In this document: piece by piece, positions 31,911 through 45,313 of the stretch
Position numbering within the stretch: the stretch's first letter is position 1
Layout: the number at the start of each line of letters is the position of its first letter
Assembly (NCBI RefSeq): GCF_000008545.1
Contig: NC_000853.1
Coordinates: 572,465 to 636,464, forward strand
Length of the DNA stretch: 64,000 nucleotides
Direction: 5' to 3'
Source: Thermotoga maritima MSB8
GTDB taxonomy: Bacteria > Thermotogota > Thermotogae > Thermotogales > Thermotogaceae
Notes under the pieces: model-generated
Told to the model about the DNA's origin: nothing
What the model saw: the letters and a program-made list of their open reading frames with translations, nothing else
Databases searched by the model: none
Translations under genes and position numbers: made by a program

Positions 31911-32892
31911 ACTTCCACCAGAACTCATAGCGCAGGAACCTGTGGAACCACGGGACGCTTCCCGACTCATGGTGCTCCACAGAAAGACGCAGAGAATAGA
32001 ACACCGTATATTCCGGGAGATAATAGAGTATCTTGAACCCGGCGATCTGCTCGTTCTGAACGTATCGAAGGTGATACCAGCCCGTCTCTACGCGAGGAAA
32101 AAAACGGGTGCCAGCATCGAAATTCTTCTGATAGAGCGTTTGGAGGAAGGTATCTGGAAGTGCCTTGTGAGACCGGGTCAGAAGGTGAAAAAAGGAACGG
32201 AACTTGTAATCGATGAGGATCTGTCTGCCGTCTGCCTCGGTCGGGGTGAAGATGGAACGAGGATTCTGAAGTTTCAGCCTCAGGACGATAGATTGATCTT
32301 CGAGAAGGGCAGGACACCTCTTCCGCCGTACATAAAAAACGAAGTTCCTCTCGAGAGGTATCAAACCGTGTACGCGAAAGAAGAAGGCTCCGTCGCTGCG
32401 CCGACCGCGGGGCTTCATTTCACACCAGAACTCATAGAGAAGTTGAAGAAAAAAGGGGTTCAATTCGCCGAAGTCGTTTTGCACGTGGGAATAGGGACTT
32501 TCAGGCCCGTGAAGGTTGAGGAAGTGGAAAAACACAAGATGCACGAGGAATTCTACCAGGTTCCAAAAGAGACGGTCAGAAAACTCAGAGAGACAAGGGA
32601 AAGGGGAAACAGAATTGTAGCGGTTGGGACAACAACGGTGAGAACCTTGGAGACAATCGCCAGACTTCCTGAGCAGGAAGAATACGTGGGAAAAACCGAT
32701 CTATTCATATATCCACCCTTCGAGTTCAAACTCGTCGATGCCCTGGTTACCAACTTTCACCTTCCTCGTTCCACTCTTCTCATGCTGGTTGCGGCGTTCG
32801 CGGGGAAGGATTTCGTCATGGAAGCCTACAGGGAAGCCGTGAAAAGAAGATACAGATTCTTCTCTTTCGGCGATGCGATGCTGATTCTGTAA
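31885..32892 (+). CDS. queA: S-adenosylmethionine:tRNA ribosyltransferase-isomerase
   Basis: Transfers the ribosyl part of SAM to preQ1 in tRNA during queuosine synthesis. Begins FDYELPPELIAQEPVEPRD with SRLMVLHR. VAAPTAGLHFTPELIEKL and HVGIGTFRPVK are family signatures, and the end ...FSFGDAMLIL is diagnostic. Length of 335 residues is normal. ATG 31885 after GTGAAAGG lies 26 bases inside lnt. An in-frame start at 31852 would overlap lnt further. Confidence 0.96.
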   Translation: MKVSEFDYELPPELIAQEPVEPRDASRLMVLHRKTQRIEHRIFREIIEYLEPGDLLVLNVSKVIPARLYARKKTGASIEILLIERLEEGIWKCLVRPGQKVKKGTELVIDEDLSAVCLGRGEDGTRILKFQPQDDRLIFEKGRTPLPPYIKNEVPLERYQTVYAKEEGSVAAPTAGLHFTPELIEKLKKKGVQFAEVVLHVGIGTFRPVKVEEVEKHKMHEEFYQVPKETVRKLRETRERGNRIVAVGTTTVRTLETIARLPEQEEYVGKTDLFIYPPFEFKLVDALVTNFHLPRSTLLMLVAAFAGKDFVMEAYREAVKRRYRFFSFGDAMLIL

Positions 32893-32974
32893 CGGTTTGG
32901 AAAAAACACCCTTCTCTTAAACATAGGGTATAGAAAACGAAAATATGTGAACAGTATAATGGAGGTTGGGTTCC

Positions 32975-33472
32975 TTGAGGATCCTTGGGGTAGATCCCGG
33001 CTACGGAATTGTAGGAATAGGCATCATTGAAGTATCTGGAAACAGAATCTCTCACGTTTTCCACGGAACGATAGAGACTCCCAAAAATCTTCCAGCGGAA
33101 AAGAGGTTGAAGCGAATCTACGAGGAGTTTTTGAAAGTTCTTGAACGTTTCTCTCCAGACGAATGCGCCATGGAAAAGCTGTTCTTTGTGAAAAACGTTA
33201 CCACGGCCATAGGTGTGGGGGAGGCACGTGGTGTGCTTTTTCTCGCTCTCGCGGAAAAAAACATACCTGTCTTTGAATACGCGCCGAACGAAGTGAAGGT
33301 TTCGCTGTCGGGGTATGGAAGGGCAAGCAAGAAACAGATTCAGGAGAACGTAAAGCGTTTTCTGAACCTTTCGGAGATTCCCAGACCCGACGATGCAGCG
33401 GATGCACTCGCCATCGCCTGGTGTCACGCCCTTCAGAGCAGAGCAAGGAGGGTAACACATGAAAAAGATTGA
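32975..33472 (+). CDS. ruvC: Holliday junction resolvase RuvC
   Basis: Dimeric endonuclease that resolves Holliday junctions with RuvAB. Starting at TTG 32975 places the first catalytic aspartate at residue 7 (ILGVDPGYGIVG), as in E. coli. The other acidic residues lie in CAMEKLFF, and in RPDDAADALAIAWCH. Length 165. GGAGG (32961-32965) is 9 bases upstream; TTG 32966 directly abuts that site. It overlaps polC by 14 bases. Confidence 0.95.
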   Translation: MRILGVDPGYGIVGIGIIEVSGNRISHVFHGTIETPKNLPAEKRLKRIYEEFLKVLERFSPDECAMEKLFFVKNVTTAIGVGEARGVLFLALAEKNIPVFEYAPNEVKVSLSGYGRASKKQIQENVKRFLNLSEIPRPDDAADALAIAWCHALQSRARRVTHEKD

Positions 33473-36400
33473 AAATTTGAAGTGGAAAAATGTCTCGTTT
33501 AAAAGCCTGGAAATAGATCCCGATGCAGGTGTGGTTCTCGTTTCCGTGGAAAAATTCTCCGAAGAGATAGAAGACCTTGTGCGTTTACTGGAGAAGAAGA
33601 CGCGGTTTCGAGTCATCGTGAACGGTGTTCAAAAAAGTAACGGGGATCTAAGGGGAAAGATACTTTCCCTTCTCAACGGTAATGTGCCTTACATAAAAGA
33701 TGTTGTTTTCGAAGGAAACAGGCTGATTCTGAAAGTGCTTGGAGATTTCGCGCGGGACAGGATCGCCTCCAAACTCAGAAGCACGAAAAAACAGCTCGAT
33801 GAACTGCTGCCTCCCGGAACAGAGATCATGCTGGAGGTTGTGGAGCCTCCGGAAGATCTTTTGAAAAAGGAAGTACCACAACCAGAAAAGAGAGAAGAAC
33901 CAAAGGGTGAAGAATTGAAGATCGAGGATGAAAACCACATCTTTGGACAGAAACCCAGAAAGATCGTCTTCACCCCCTCAAAAATCTTTGAGTACAACAA
34001 AAAGACATCGGTGAAGGGCAAGATCTTCAAAATAGAGAAGATCGAGGGGAAAAGAACGGTCCTTCTGATTTACCTGACAGACGGAGAAGATTCTCTGATC
34101 TGCAAAGTCTTCAACGACGTTGAAAAGGTCGAAGGGAAAGTATCGGTGGGAGACGTGATCGTTGCCACAGGAGACCTCCTTCTCGAAAACGGGGAGCCCA
34201 CCCTTTACGTGAAGGGAATCACAAAACTTCCCGAAGCGAAAAGGATGGACAAATCTCCGGTTAAGAGGGTGGAGCTCCACGCCCATACCAAGTTCAGCGA
34301 TCAGGACGCAATAACAGATGTGAACGAATATGTGAAACGAGCCAAGGAATGGGGCTTTCCCGCGATAGCCCTCACGGATCATGGGAACGTTCAGGCCATA
34401 CCTTACTTCTACGACGCGGCGAAAGAAGCTGGAATAAAGCCCATTTTCGGTATCGAAGCGTATCTGGTGAGTGACGTGGAGCCCGTCATAAGGAATCTCT
34501 CCGACGATTCGACGTTTGGAGATGCCACGTTCGTCGTCCTCGACTTCGAGACGACGGGTCTCGACCCGCAGGTGGATGAGATCATCGAGATAGGAGCGGT
34601 GAAGATACAGGGTGGCCAGATAGTGGACGAGTACCACACTCTCATAAAGCCTTCCAGGGAGATCTCAAGAAAAAGTTCGGAGATCACCGGAATCACTCAA
34701 GAGATGCTGGAAAACAAGAGAAGCATCGAGGAAGTTCTGCCGGAGTTCCTCGGTTTTCTGGAAGATTCCATCATCGTAGCACACAACGCCAACTTCGACT
34801 ACAGATTTCTGAGGCTGTGGATCAAAAAAGTGATGGGATTGGACTGGGAAAGACCCTACATAGATACGCTCGCCCTCGCAAAGTCCCTTCTCAAACTGAG
34901 AAGCTACTCTCTGGATTCCGTTGTGGAAAAGCTCGGATTGGGTCCCTTCCGGCACCACAGGGCCCTGGATGACGCGAGGGTCACCGCTCAGGTTTTCCTC
35001 AGGTTCGTTGAGATGATGAAGAAGATCGGTATCACGAAGCTTTCAGAAATGGAGAAGTTGAAGGATACGATAGACTACACCGCGTTGAAACCCTTCCACT
35101 GCACGATCCTCGTTCAGAACAAAAAGGGATTGAAAAACCTATACAAACTGGTTTCTGATTCCTATATAAAGTACTTCTACGGTGTTCCGAGGATCCTCAA
35201 AAGTGAGCTCATCGAGAACAGAGAAGGACTGCTCGTGGGTAGCGCGTGTATCTCCGGTGAGCTCGGACGTGCCGCCCTCGAAGGAGCGAGTGATTCAGAA
35301 CTCGAAGAGATCGCGAAGTTCTACGACTACATAGAAGTCATGCCGCTCGACGTTATAGCCGAAGATGAAGAAGACCTAGACAGAGAAAGACTGAAAGAAG
35401 TGTACCGAAAACTCTACAGAATAGCGAAAAAATTGAACAAGTTCGTCGTCATGACCGGTGATGTTCATTTCCTCGATCCCGAAGATGCCAGGGGCAGAGC
35501 TGCACTTCTGGCACCTCAGGGAAACAGAAACTTCGAGAATCAGCCCGCACTCTACCTCAGAACGACCGAAGAAATGCTCGAGAAGGCGATAGAGATATTC
35601 GAAGATGAAGAGATCGCGAGGGAAGTCGTGATAGAGAATCCCAACAGAATAGCCGATATGATCGAGGAAGTGCAGCCGCTCGAGAAAAAACTTCACCCGC
35701 CGATCATAGAGAACGCCGATGAAATAGTGAGAAACCTCACCATGAAGCGGGCGTACGAGATCTACGGTGATCCGCTTCCCGAAATCGTCCAGAAGCGTGT
35801 GGAAAAGGAACTGAACGCCATCATAAATCATGGATACGCCGTTCTCTATCTCATCGCTCAGGAGCTCGTTCAGAAATCTATGAGCGATGGTTACGTGGTT
35901 GGATCCAGAGGATCCGTCGGGTCTTCACTCGTGGCCAATCTCCTCGGAATAACAGAGGTGAATCCCCTACCACCACATTACAGGTGTCCAGAGTGCAAAT
36001 ACTTTGAAGTTGTCGAAGACGACAGATACGGAGCGGGTTACGACCTTCCCAACAAGAACTGTCCAAGATGTGGGGCTCCTCTCAGAAAAGACGGCCACGG
36101 CATACCGTTTGAAACGTTCATGGGGTTCGAGGGTGACAAGGTCCCCGACATAGATCTCAACTTCTCAGGAGAGTATCAGGAACGTGCTCATCGTTTTGTG
36201 GAAGAACTCTTCGGTAAAGACCACGTCTATAGGGCGGGAACCATAAACACCATCGCGGAAAGAAGTGCGGTGGGTTACGTGAGAAGCTACGAAGAGAAAA
36301 CCGGAAAGAAGCTCAGAAAGGCGGAAATGGAAAGACTCGTTTCCATGATCACGGGAGTGAAGAGAACGACGGGTCAGCACCCAGGGGGGCTCATGATCAT

Positions 36401-37562
36401 ACCGAAAGACAAAGAAGTCTACGATTTCACTCCCATACAGTATCCAGCCAACGATAGAAACGCAGGTGTGTTCACCACGCACTTCGCATACGAGACGATC
36501 CATGATGACCTGGTGAAGATAGATGCGCTCGGCCACGATGATCCCACTTTCATCAAGATGCTCAAGGACCTCACCGGAATCGATCCCATGACGATTCCCA
36601 TGGATGACCCCGATACGCTCGCCATATTCAGTTCTGTGAAGCCTCTTGGTGTGGATCCCGTTGAGCTGGAAAGCGATGTGGGAACGTACGGAATTCCGGA
36701 GTTCGGAACCGAGTTTGTGAGGGGAATGCTCGTTGAAACGAGACCAAAGAGTTTCGCCGAGCTTGTGAGAATCTCAGGACTGTCACACGGTACGGACGTC
36801 TGGTTGAACAACGCACGTGATTGGATAAACCTCGGCTACGCCAAGCTCTCCGAGGTTATCTCGTGTAGGGACGACATCATGAACTTCCTCATACACAAAG
36901 GAATGGAACCGTCACTTGCCTTCAAGATCATGGAAAACGTCAGGAAGGGAAAGGGTATCACAGAAGAGATGGAGAGCGAGATGAGAAGGCTGAAGGTTCC
37001 AGAATGGTTCATCGAATCCTGTAAAAGGATCAAATATCTCTTCCCGAAAGCTCACGCTGTGGCTTACGTGAGTATGGCCTTCAGAATTGCTTACTTCAAG
37101 GTTCACTATCCTCTTCAGTTTTACGCGGCGTACTTCACGATAAAAGGTGATCAGTTCGATCCGGTTCTCGTACTCAGGGGAAAAGAAGCCATAAAGAGGC
37201 GCTTGAGAGAACTCAAAGCGATGCCTGCCAAAGACGCCCAGAAGAAAAACGAAGTGAGTGTTCTGGAGGTTGCCCTGGAAATGATACTGAGAGGTTTTTC
37301 CTTCCTACCGCCCGACATCTTCAAATCCGACGCGAAGAAATTTCTGATAGAAGGAAACTCGCTGAGAATTCCGTTCAACAAACTTCCAGGACTGGGTGAC
37401 AGCGTTGCCGAGTCGATAATCAGAGCCAGGGAAGAAAAGCCGTTCACTTCGGTGGAAGATCTCATGAAGAGGACCAAGGTCAACAAAAATCACATAGAGC
37501 TGATGAAAAGCCTGGGTGTTCTCGGGGACCTTCCAGAGACGGAACAGTTCACGCTTTTCTAA
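33459..37562 (+). CDS. polC: DNA polymerase III alpha subunit, PolC type
   Basis: Replicative DNA polymerase with built-in proofreading, 1367 residues. An N-terminal domain and OB domain come first. PHP begins near residue 270 (VELHAHTKFSDQDA). It is interrupted near residue 359 by a DEDDh exonuclease (VLDFETTGLDP, later HNANFDYRFL and HHRALDDARV). The palm follows. A four-cysteine zinc ribbon lies near residue 845 (CPECKYF...CPRCGAPL), and PDIDLNFSGEYQ near residue 896 carries catalytic aspartates. The C-terminal HhH region includes LPGLGDSVAESII. This domain order is the low-GC Gram-positive PolC plan. ATG follows GGAGGGTAACAC. Confidence 0.97.
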   Translation: MKKIENLKWKNVSFKSLEIDPDAGVVLVSVEKFSEEIEDLVRLLEKKTRFRVIVNGVQKSNGDLRGKILSLLNGNVPYIKDVVFEGNRLILKVLGDFARDRIASKLRSTKKQLDELLPPGTEIMLEVVEPPEDLLKKEVPQPEKREEPKGEELKIEDENHIFGQKPRKIVFTPSKIFEYNKKTSVKGKIFKIEKIEGKRTVLLIYLTDGEDSLICKVFNDVEKVEGKVSVGDVIVATGDLLLENGEPTLYVKGITKLPEAKRMDKSPVKRVELHAHTKFSDQDAITDVNEYVKRAKEWGFPAIALTDHGNVQAIPYFYDAAKEAGIKPIFGIEAYLVSDVEPVIRNLSDDSTFGDATFVVLDFETTGLDPQVDEIIEIGAVKIQGGQIVDEYHTLIKPSREISRKSSEITGITQEMLENKRSIEEVLPEFLGFLEDSIIVAHNANFDYRFLRLWIKKVMGLDWERPYIDTLALAKSLLKLRSYSLDSVVEKLGLGPFRHHRALDDARVTAQVFLRFVEMMKKIGITKLSEMEKLKDTIDYTALKPFHCTILVQNKKGLKNLYKLVSDSYIKYFYGVPRILKSELIENREGLLVGSACISGELGRAALEGASDSELEEIAKFYDYIEVMPLDVIAEDEEDLDRERLKEVYRKLYRIAKKLNKFVVMTGDVHFLDPEDARGRAALLAPQGNRNFENQPALYLRTTEEMLEKAIEIFEDEEIAREVVIENPNRIADMIEEVQPLEKKLHPPIIENADEIVRNLTMKRAYEIYGDPLPEIVQKRVEKELNAIINHGYAVLYLIAQELVQKSMSDGYVVGSRGSVGSSLVANLLGITEVNPLPPHYRCPECKYFEVVEDDRYGAGYDLPNKNCPRCGAPLRKDGHGIPFETFMGFEGDKVPDIDLNFSGEYQERAHRFVEELFGKDHVYRAGTINTIAERSAVGYVRSYEEKTGKKLRKAEMERLVSMITGVKRTTGQHPGGLMIIPKDKEVYDFTPIQYPANDRNAGVFTTHFAYETIHDDLVKIDALGHDDPTFIKMLKDLTGIDPMTIPMDDPDTLAIFSSVKPLGVDPVELESDVGTYGIPEFGTEFVRGMLVETRPKSFAELVRISGLSHGTDVWLNNARDWINLGYAKLSEVISCRDDIMNFLIHKGMEPSLAFKIMENVRKGKGITEEMESEMRRLKVPEWFIESCKRIKYLFPKAHAVAYVSMAFRIAYFKVHYPLQFYAAYFTIKGDQFDPVLVLRGKEAIKRRLRELKAMPAKDAQKKNEVSVLEVALEMILRGFSFLPPDIFKSDAKKFLIEGNSLRIPFNKLPGLGDSVAESIIRAREEKPFTSVEDLMKRTKVNKNHIELMKSLGVLGDLPETEQFTLF

Positions 37563-38098
37563 TCCAGAAGAAGCGCCATAACGAGCACATCCTCAAAGGA
37601 GCCGTCATCTCTTCTGACGGCCTTTCTCTTTATTCCCTCGAGTTCGAAGCCGAGTTTTCTGTAAAGGCTTATAGCCCTTTCGTTCGACTTCAGAACTTCG
37701 AGCTGGATCCTTATGAAACCATTCCTGCGTGCCCATTCTATGGCGCTTGTGATCATTCTGGTTCCGATTCCAATGTTCCAGTATCTCTTCTTCACGCTTA
37801 TACCTATTTCTCCCACGTGCTTCGTCCTCTTTCTTCCGAACCCCGTGAAGGTCAGCAGAGAAACGATTTCTCTGTTGATCTCGCCCACTATCATGAGCTT
37901 TCCAGGGTTGCTTCTGTACATTCTTATGTAGTTCCTTTCCGTGGAAACATCGTAAACCTCGTCCGGGCGGGTGATCAGAAAATCCGTTTCCGATGTTACT
38001 TCTTTCAGGTACTCTACGATTCTTCTTGCGTCCCAGATGCTGGCTTCTCTTATCAGGAGCAGAGAACCGTCTTTCAGGAGTTCCTTTCGTGGAAACAT
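37559..38098 (-). CDS. GNAT-family N-acetyltransferase
   Basis: 179 residues with the acetyl-CoA binding core VKKRYWNIGIGTRMITSAIEW and the C-terminal LEVLKSNERAISLYRKLGFELEG typical of RimI/RimJ/SpeG-like GNAT enzymes. Target unknown; protein N-termini or polyamines are possible. The start abuts the proC stop. The stop overlaps the convergent polC stop by four bases, with no room for a separate terminator. Confidence 0.85.
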   Translation of the reverse strand: MFPRKELLKDGSLLLIREASIWDARRIVEYLKEVTSETDFLITRPDEVYDVSTERNYIRMYRSNPGKLMIVGEINREIVSLLTFTGFGRKRTKHVGEIGISVKKRYWNIGIGTRMITSAIEWARRNGFIRIQLEVLKSNERAISLYRKLGFELEGIKRKAVRRDDGSFEDVLVMALLLD

Positions 38099-38866
38099 TC
38101 ACTTTTCCTCCAGTTCGAGCGCTCTTCTGTAAGAAGAGATCAGAGATTCTATGACACCGCTTCTCACAGCGAACCTCTCCATTGTGATGAGTCCTTCTAT
38201 GGTTGTTCCGGCTGGAGAACTCACCCTGTGTTTCCACAGAGCCGGGTGTTCGCCCGTCTCTGTTAAAAGCTCCGCGGAACCTTTGAAGAGCCTATAAACA
38301 AGTTCTTTCGCCGTGTCGAGTGGGATGCCCATCTTCAGCGCAGCGTCGAGAAACGCCTCCACCACGACGAAGATGAAAGCGGGGCCACTTCCGGTGAGGG
38401 CAGTGACGGCTGAGAAGAGCTTTTCCTCTATTTCAACGACGAAACCGAGTTTCTCAAGGAGTGATTTGACGAGTTCTCTTTCTTCAAGGCTCATATCAGC
38501 GCTGAAGGCGGTGGCGAGCACCCCTTCTCCCACTCTCACAGCAACGTTCGGCATAATCCTTGCCACCTTGTGAATACCGTACTTTCTTATCTCTTCGATT
38601 TTCAAGCCGGCAACTATCGAGAGCAGGATTCCGTCGAAACCTTTCAATGCGCTAAGCACGATGGGAGCGTCCTGAGGTTTGACTGCGAGGACTATCAGAT
38701 CTGCCTCACGAACTTTTTCCAGATCGGCAATTTCGTATGGAGGAGCATTGAATCGAGAGAGTTTTTCACTGTCCTTTTCAACAAGGAGAATCCTTTCGGC
38801 CTCCTTCGAAAATTTCTCTGCGAAGATCGAACCCATGTTACCAACACCGACGATACCGATTGTCAT
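38099..38866 (-). CDS. proC: pyrroline-5-carboxylate reductase
   Basis: NAD(P)H-dependent last step of proline synthesis. GIVGVGNMGSIFAEKF is the dinucleotide loop, AVKPQDAPIVL follows, and ALTGSGPAFIFVVVEAFLDAA with SSPAGTTIEGL are the ProC signature near the C-terminus. Length of 255 residues is normal. ATG is preceded by GGGAGGG. First gene of a leftward pair with the acetyltransferase. Confidence 0.95.
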   Translation of the reverse strand: MTIGIVGVGNMGSIFAEKFSKEAERILLVEKDSEKLSRFNAPPYEIADLEKVREADLIVLAVKPQDAPIVLSALKGFDGILLSIVAGLKIEEIRKYGIHKVARIMPNVAVRVGEGVLATAFSADMSLEERELVKSLLEKLGFVVEIEEKLFSAVTALTGSGPAFIFVVVEAFLDAALKMGIPLDTAKELVYRLFKGSAELLTETGEHPALWKHRVSSPAGTTIEGLITMERFAVRSGVIESLISSYRRALELEEK

Positions 38867-38892
38867 GATCTTCCCTCCCGGTCTTTTTGGAT

Positions 38893-38898
38893 ATTATA
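38893..38898 (-). promoter_or_regulatory. -10 element for proC
   Basis: Minus-strand TATAAT lies 27 bases before the proC start. The possible -35 TTTTCA is only 15 bases away, so the assignment rests mainly on the -10. It lies back to back with the tRNA-Thr promoter. Confidence 0.45.
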
Positions 38899-38912
38899 CA
38901 ACCCAGGAGGTC

Positions 38913-38940
38913 TTGAAAATTCCTGTGCGGCTGGTAAAAT
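38913..38940 (+). promoter_or_regulatory. promoter of tRNA-Thr and probably tilS-ftsH
   Basis: TTGAAA (38913-38918), 16-base spacer, TAAAAT (38935-38940) with TGG just before it as an extended -10. Predicted start is about 9 bases ahead of the mature tRNA 5' end. Confidence 0.72.
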
Positions 38941-38955
38941 AGAAACCAGAGGGAG

Positions 38956-39031
38956 GCCAGCGTAGCTCAACCGGCAGAGCGGCGCATTCGTAATGCGCAG
39001 GTTGTGGGTTCGAGTCCCACCGCTGGCTCCA
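38956..39031 (+). tRNA. tRNA-Thr, anticodon CGT
   Basis: 76 bases including an encoded CCA. The acceptor stem GCCAGCG pairs with CGCTGGC, the discriminator is T, and CCA follows. The D arm contains GCTCAACCGGCAGAGC. The anticodon arm GCGCA-TTCGTAA-TGCGC gives anticodon CGT, which reads ACG (threonine). The T arm GTGGG-TTCGAGT-CCCAC is complete. It reads into tilS only 27 bases downstream. Confidence 0.97.
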
Positions 39032-39058
39032 TTTCTTTTTAATGGAGGGGTGTGAAGC

Positions 39059-40340
39059 ATTTCCGACGAATTTGAAGAAAGATTTCTGAGCTTTTTGAAG
39101 GAAGAAAGGTTGCTTGAAGAAGGAGAACATGTGCTTGTTGCAGTCTCCGGCGGAATAGATTCGATGACCCTCCTGTACGTTCTGAGAAAATTCTCCCCCC
39201 TTTTGAAGATCAAGATCACAGCGGCTCACCTCGATCACAGGATAAGAGAGTCTTCCAGAAGAGACAGGGAGTTCGTGGAAAGGATCTGTCGCCAGTGGAA
39301 CATACCTGTAGAAACGTCAGAGGTGGATGTTCCTTCTCTCTGGAAAGATTCGGGAAAGACATTGGAAGAGATCGCAAGAGAGGTGAGATACGATTTTCTG
39401 AAAAGAACGGCAAAGAAAGTCGGAGCCTCGAAAATCGCCCTCGCACATCACAAAAACGACCTTCTGGAAACGGTCGTTCACAGGCTGATAAGAGGAACAG
39501 GCCCCCTTGGTCTTGCCTGCATCTCTCCTAAAAGAGAAGAGTTCATCAGACCTTTTCTTGTCTTCAAAAGGAGTGAAATAGAAGAGTACGCCAGAAAGAA
39601 CAATGTTCCTTACGTTGTTGACGAGACCAACTACAACGTCAAATACACGAGAAATTTCATCAGACACAGAATAGTCCCTCTCATGAAAGAATTGAACCCA
39701 ACTGTGGAGGATGCCGTCTATAGACTGGTTTCTGTCACCCATTTGCTGAGAAATTTCGTTGAAAGAACTGTGCAGGACTTTGTTGAGAGGAATGTCTATT
39801 TCTACAAAGACTACGCCGTGTTCGTTGAGCCGGAAGATCTTTTTCTTTTCCTCGAAGTCACAAGATGGGTGTTGAAAGAGATGTACGGAAGGGTACCAGA
39901 GTATGAAAAACTGATCGGAACCTTGAAGTCGAAGAGAGTAGAGCTCTGGAGCGGAATTTTCGTGGAACGATCTTTCGGTTATGTAGCTGTGGGGAAGACA
40001 GTTTTCAAGAAAAAATACCGTGTTGAAGTGAAAGGTGACATGTTGGAGATGGAAGGGTTTAAAATAAGAGTGGTGAATAACAGAAACGATATGAAATTTT
40101 GGGTCAGAAACAGAAAAGAAGGTGATAGAATAATAGTCAACGGCAGGGAGAGAAAGCTGAAGGATGTTTTCATCGAGAAAAAAGTCCCAACTTTTTACAG
40201 AGACAGGGTTCCTCTCCTCGTCGATGAAGAAGATCGGGTTCTCTGGGTTCCGGGGATCGCCCGATCAGACTTTTTGCCAGAAGATGTGGTTGTGGAACTT
40301 CTGGAATACCCTGTCGGTTATGTGAAAGGAGGTACATATT

Positions 40341-40354
<14 letters not shown>
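39059..40354 (+). CDS. tilS: tRNA(Ile)-lysidine synthase
   Basis: Attaches lysine to C34 of the minor tRNA-Ile so that it reads AUA. N-type ATP pyrophosphatase with the PP-loop VAVSGGIDSMTLL, then AAHLDHRIRESSRRDREF and AHHKNDLLETVVHRLIRGTG. Start is uncertain. The first ordinary start is TTG 39095, but a strong site GGAGGGG (39044-39050) precedes an in-frame ATT at 39059 by 8 bases. ATT restores about 12 residues (MSDEFEERFLSF) before the PP-loop, giving the N-terminal helix length usual in the family. I therefore use ATT. It overlaps ftsH by 14 bases. Confidence 0.92.
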
Positions 40355-44008
<3,654 letters not shown>

Positions 44009-44015
<7 letters not shown>

Positions 44016-45313
44016 AAGAAAAACTTCTGAGCAAAACGGCCCTTCTCGGAGTGATCGGCCTCGGGTACGTGGGACTCCCGCTCGCCGTTGAAAAGGCAAA
44101 AGCGGGATACAGGGTGCTGGGGTTCGATATCCAGAAGAAGAGGGTCGACATGGTGAACCGCGGGGAAAACTACATAGGAGACGTGGTCGACGAAGACCTC
44201 AAAGATCTCGTGGAAAAAGGTATGATCAGGGCCACCACAGATTTTTCTGAGATGAAGAACTGCGACGTCGTCACGATATGCGTTCCAACACCGCTCGGGA
44301 AGTACAAGGAACCCGACCTCACCTACGTCATAAATACTGCAAAGGAGATTGCAAAGTACCTCCACAGAGAAATGCTTGTTGTGCTGGAGAGCACCACCTA
44401 CCCGGGAACCACCGAGGAGGTCGTCCTGCCCATCCTGGAATCCACCGGGCTGAAAGTCGGGAAGGATTTTTATCTCGCCTTCAGTCCTGAAAGGGTGGAT
44501 CCCGGAAACAAAATTTACAAAACGAAGAACACGCCGAAGGTAGTCGGTGGTGTGACGGAAAAATGCACGGAGCTTGCGAAGATCCTCTATGAAAACGTGC
44601 TCGAGGCACCCGTTCACACCGTCTCTTCACCGAGGGCGGCGGAGATGGCGAAGGTGCTCGAGAACACCTTCAGACTGGTCAACATCTCCCTCATAAACGA
44701 AGTGGCCATCGTCGCGCGAAGAATGGGAATCAACATCTGGGAAGTGATAGACGCTGCTGCAACAAAGCCCTTTGGATTCATGCCCTTCTATCCCGGACCT
44801 GGTGCGGGAGGGCACTGCATCCCGATAGATCCCTTCTACCTCGCTTACAAAGCGAAGGAGTACGACGTGAGGCTCGACCTCGTGGAGATGGCCGGTGAAA
44901 TAAACGACTTCATGCCCGAGTACGTGGTGATGAGAGTTCAGGACATCCTGAACGAGAGAAAGAAACCTTTGAACGGCTCGAAAGTGCTTCTTCTTGGAGT
45001 CGCGTACAAGGGTGATATAGACGACACGAGGGAGTCGCCTGCGCTGAAGGTCTGGGACCACCTCGAAAAGAAGAAAGCGGTAGTTGAATTCTTCGATCCT
45101 TACGTTCCGGAAGTGAAGAGAGGAGACAGGATTCACCGACGGGTCGAACTCACTGAAGAGTACCTGAAAGGCGTGGACATCGTGGTGATCACGACCGCCC
45201 ACAAGAACGGAGTTGATTACGACTTCGTTGTGAAGAACGCGCCCGTGGTCTTCGACACCAAAAACATCACAAAAGACGTGAAAGAAAACAGAGACAAGAT
45301 CATCCTGCTTTGA
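44009..45313 (+). CDS. nucleotide-sugar 6-dehydrogenase, UDP-GlcNAc/UDP-ManNAc type
   Basis: 434 residues of the UDP-glucose/GDP-mannose dehydrogenase family: NAD loop GVIGLGYVGLPLA, STTYPGTTEEV, SPERVDPGN, NTFRLVNISLINEVA and catalytic Cys in PGPGAGGHCIPIDPFYL, then GVAYKGDIDDTRESPA. The SPERVDPGN and HCIPIDP forms resemble WbpA/WecC enzymes that oxidise UDP-GlcNAc or UDP-ManNAc to the uronic acid, more than plain UDP-glucose dehydrogenase. GTG 44009 follows GGGGAGG at 8 bases. End overlaps the convergent rhomboid gene by 14 bases. Confidence 0.85.

Noticed and set aside
32955-32960. Perfect TATAAT just before ruvC
   Set aside because: It abuts the GGAGG ribosome site, so a start about 7 bases later would remove that site, and no -35 is present. 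Probably chance, with ruvC transcribed from upstream.
39026-39046. TCCATT-TCTTTTT-AATGGA hairpin after tRNA-Thr as a terminator
   Set aside because: Short AT-rich stem that would include the tRNA 3' end, with no T run after it.
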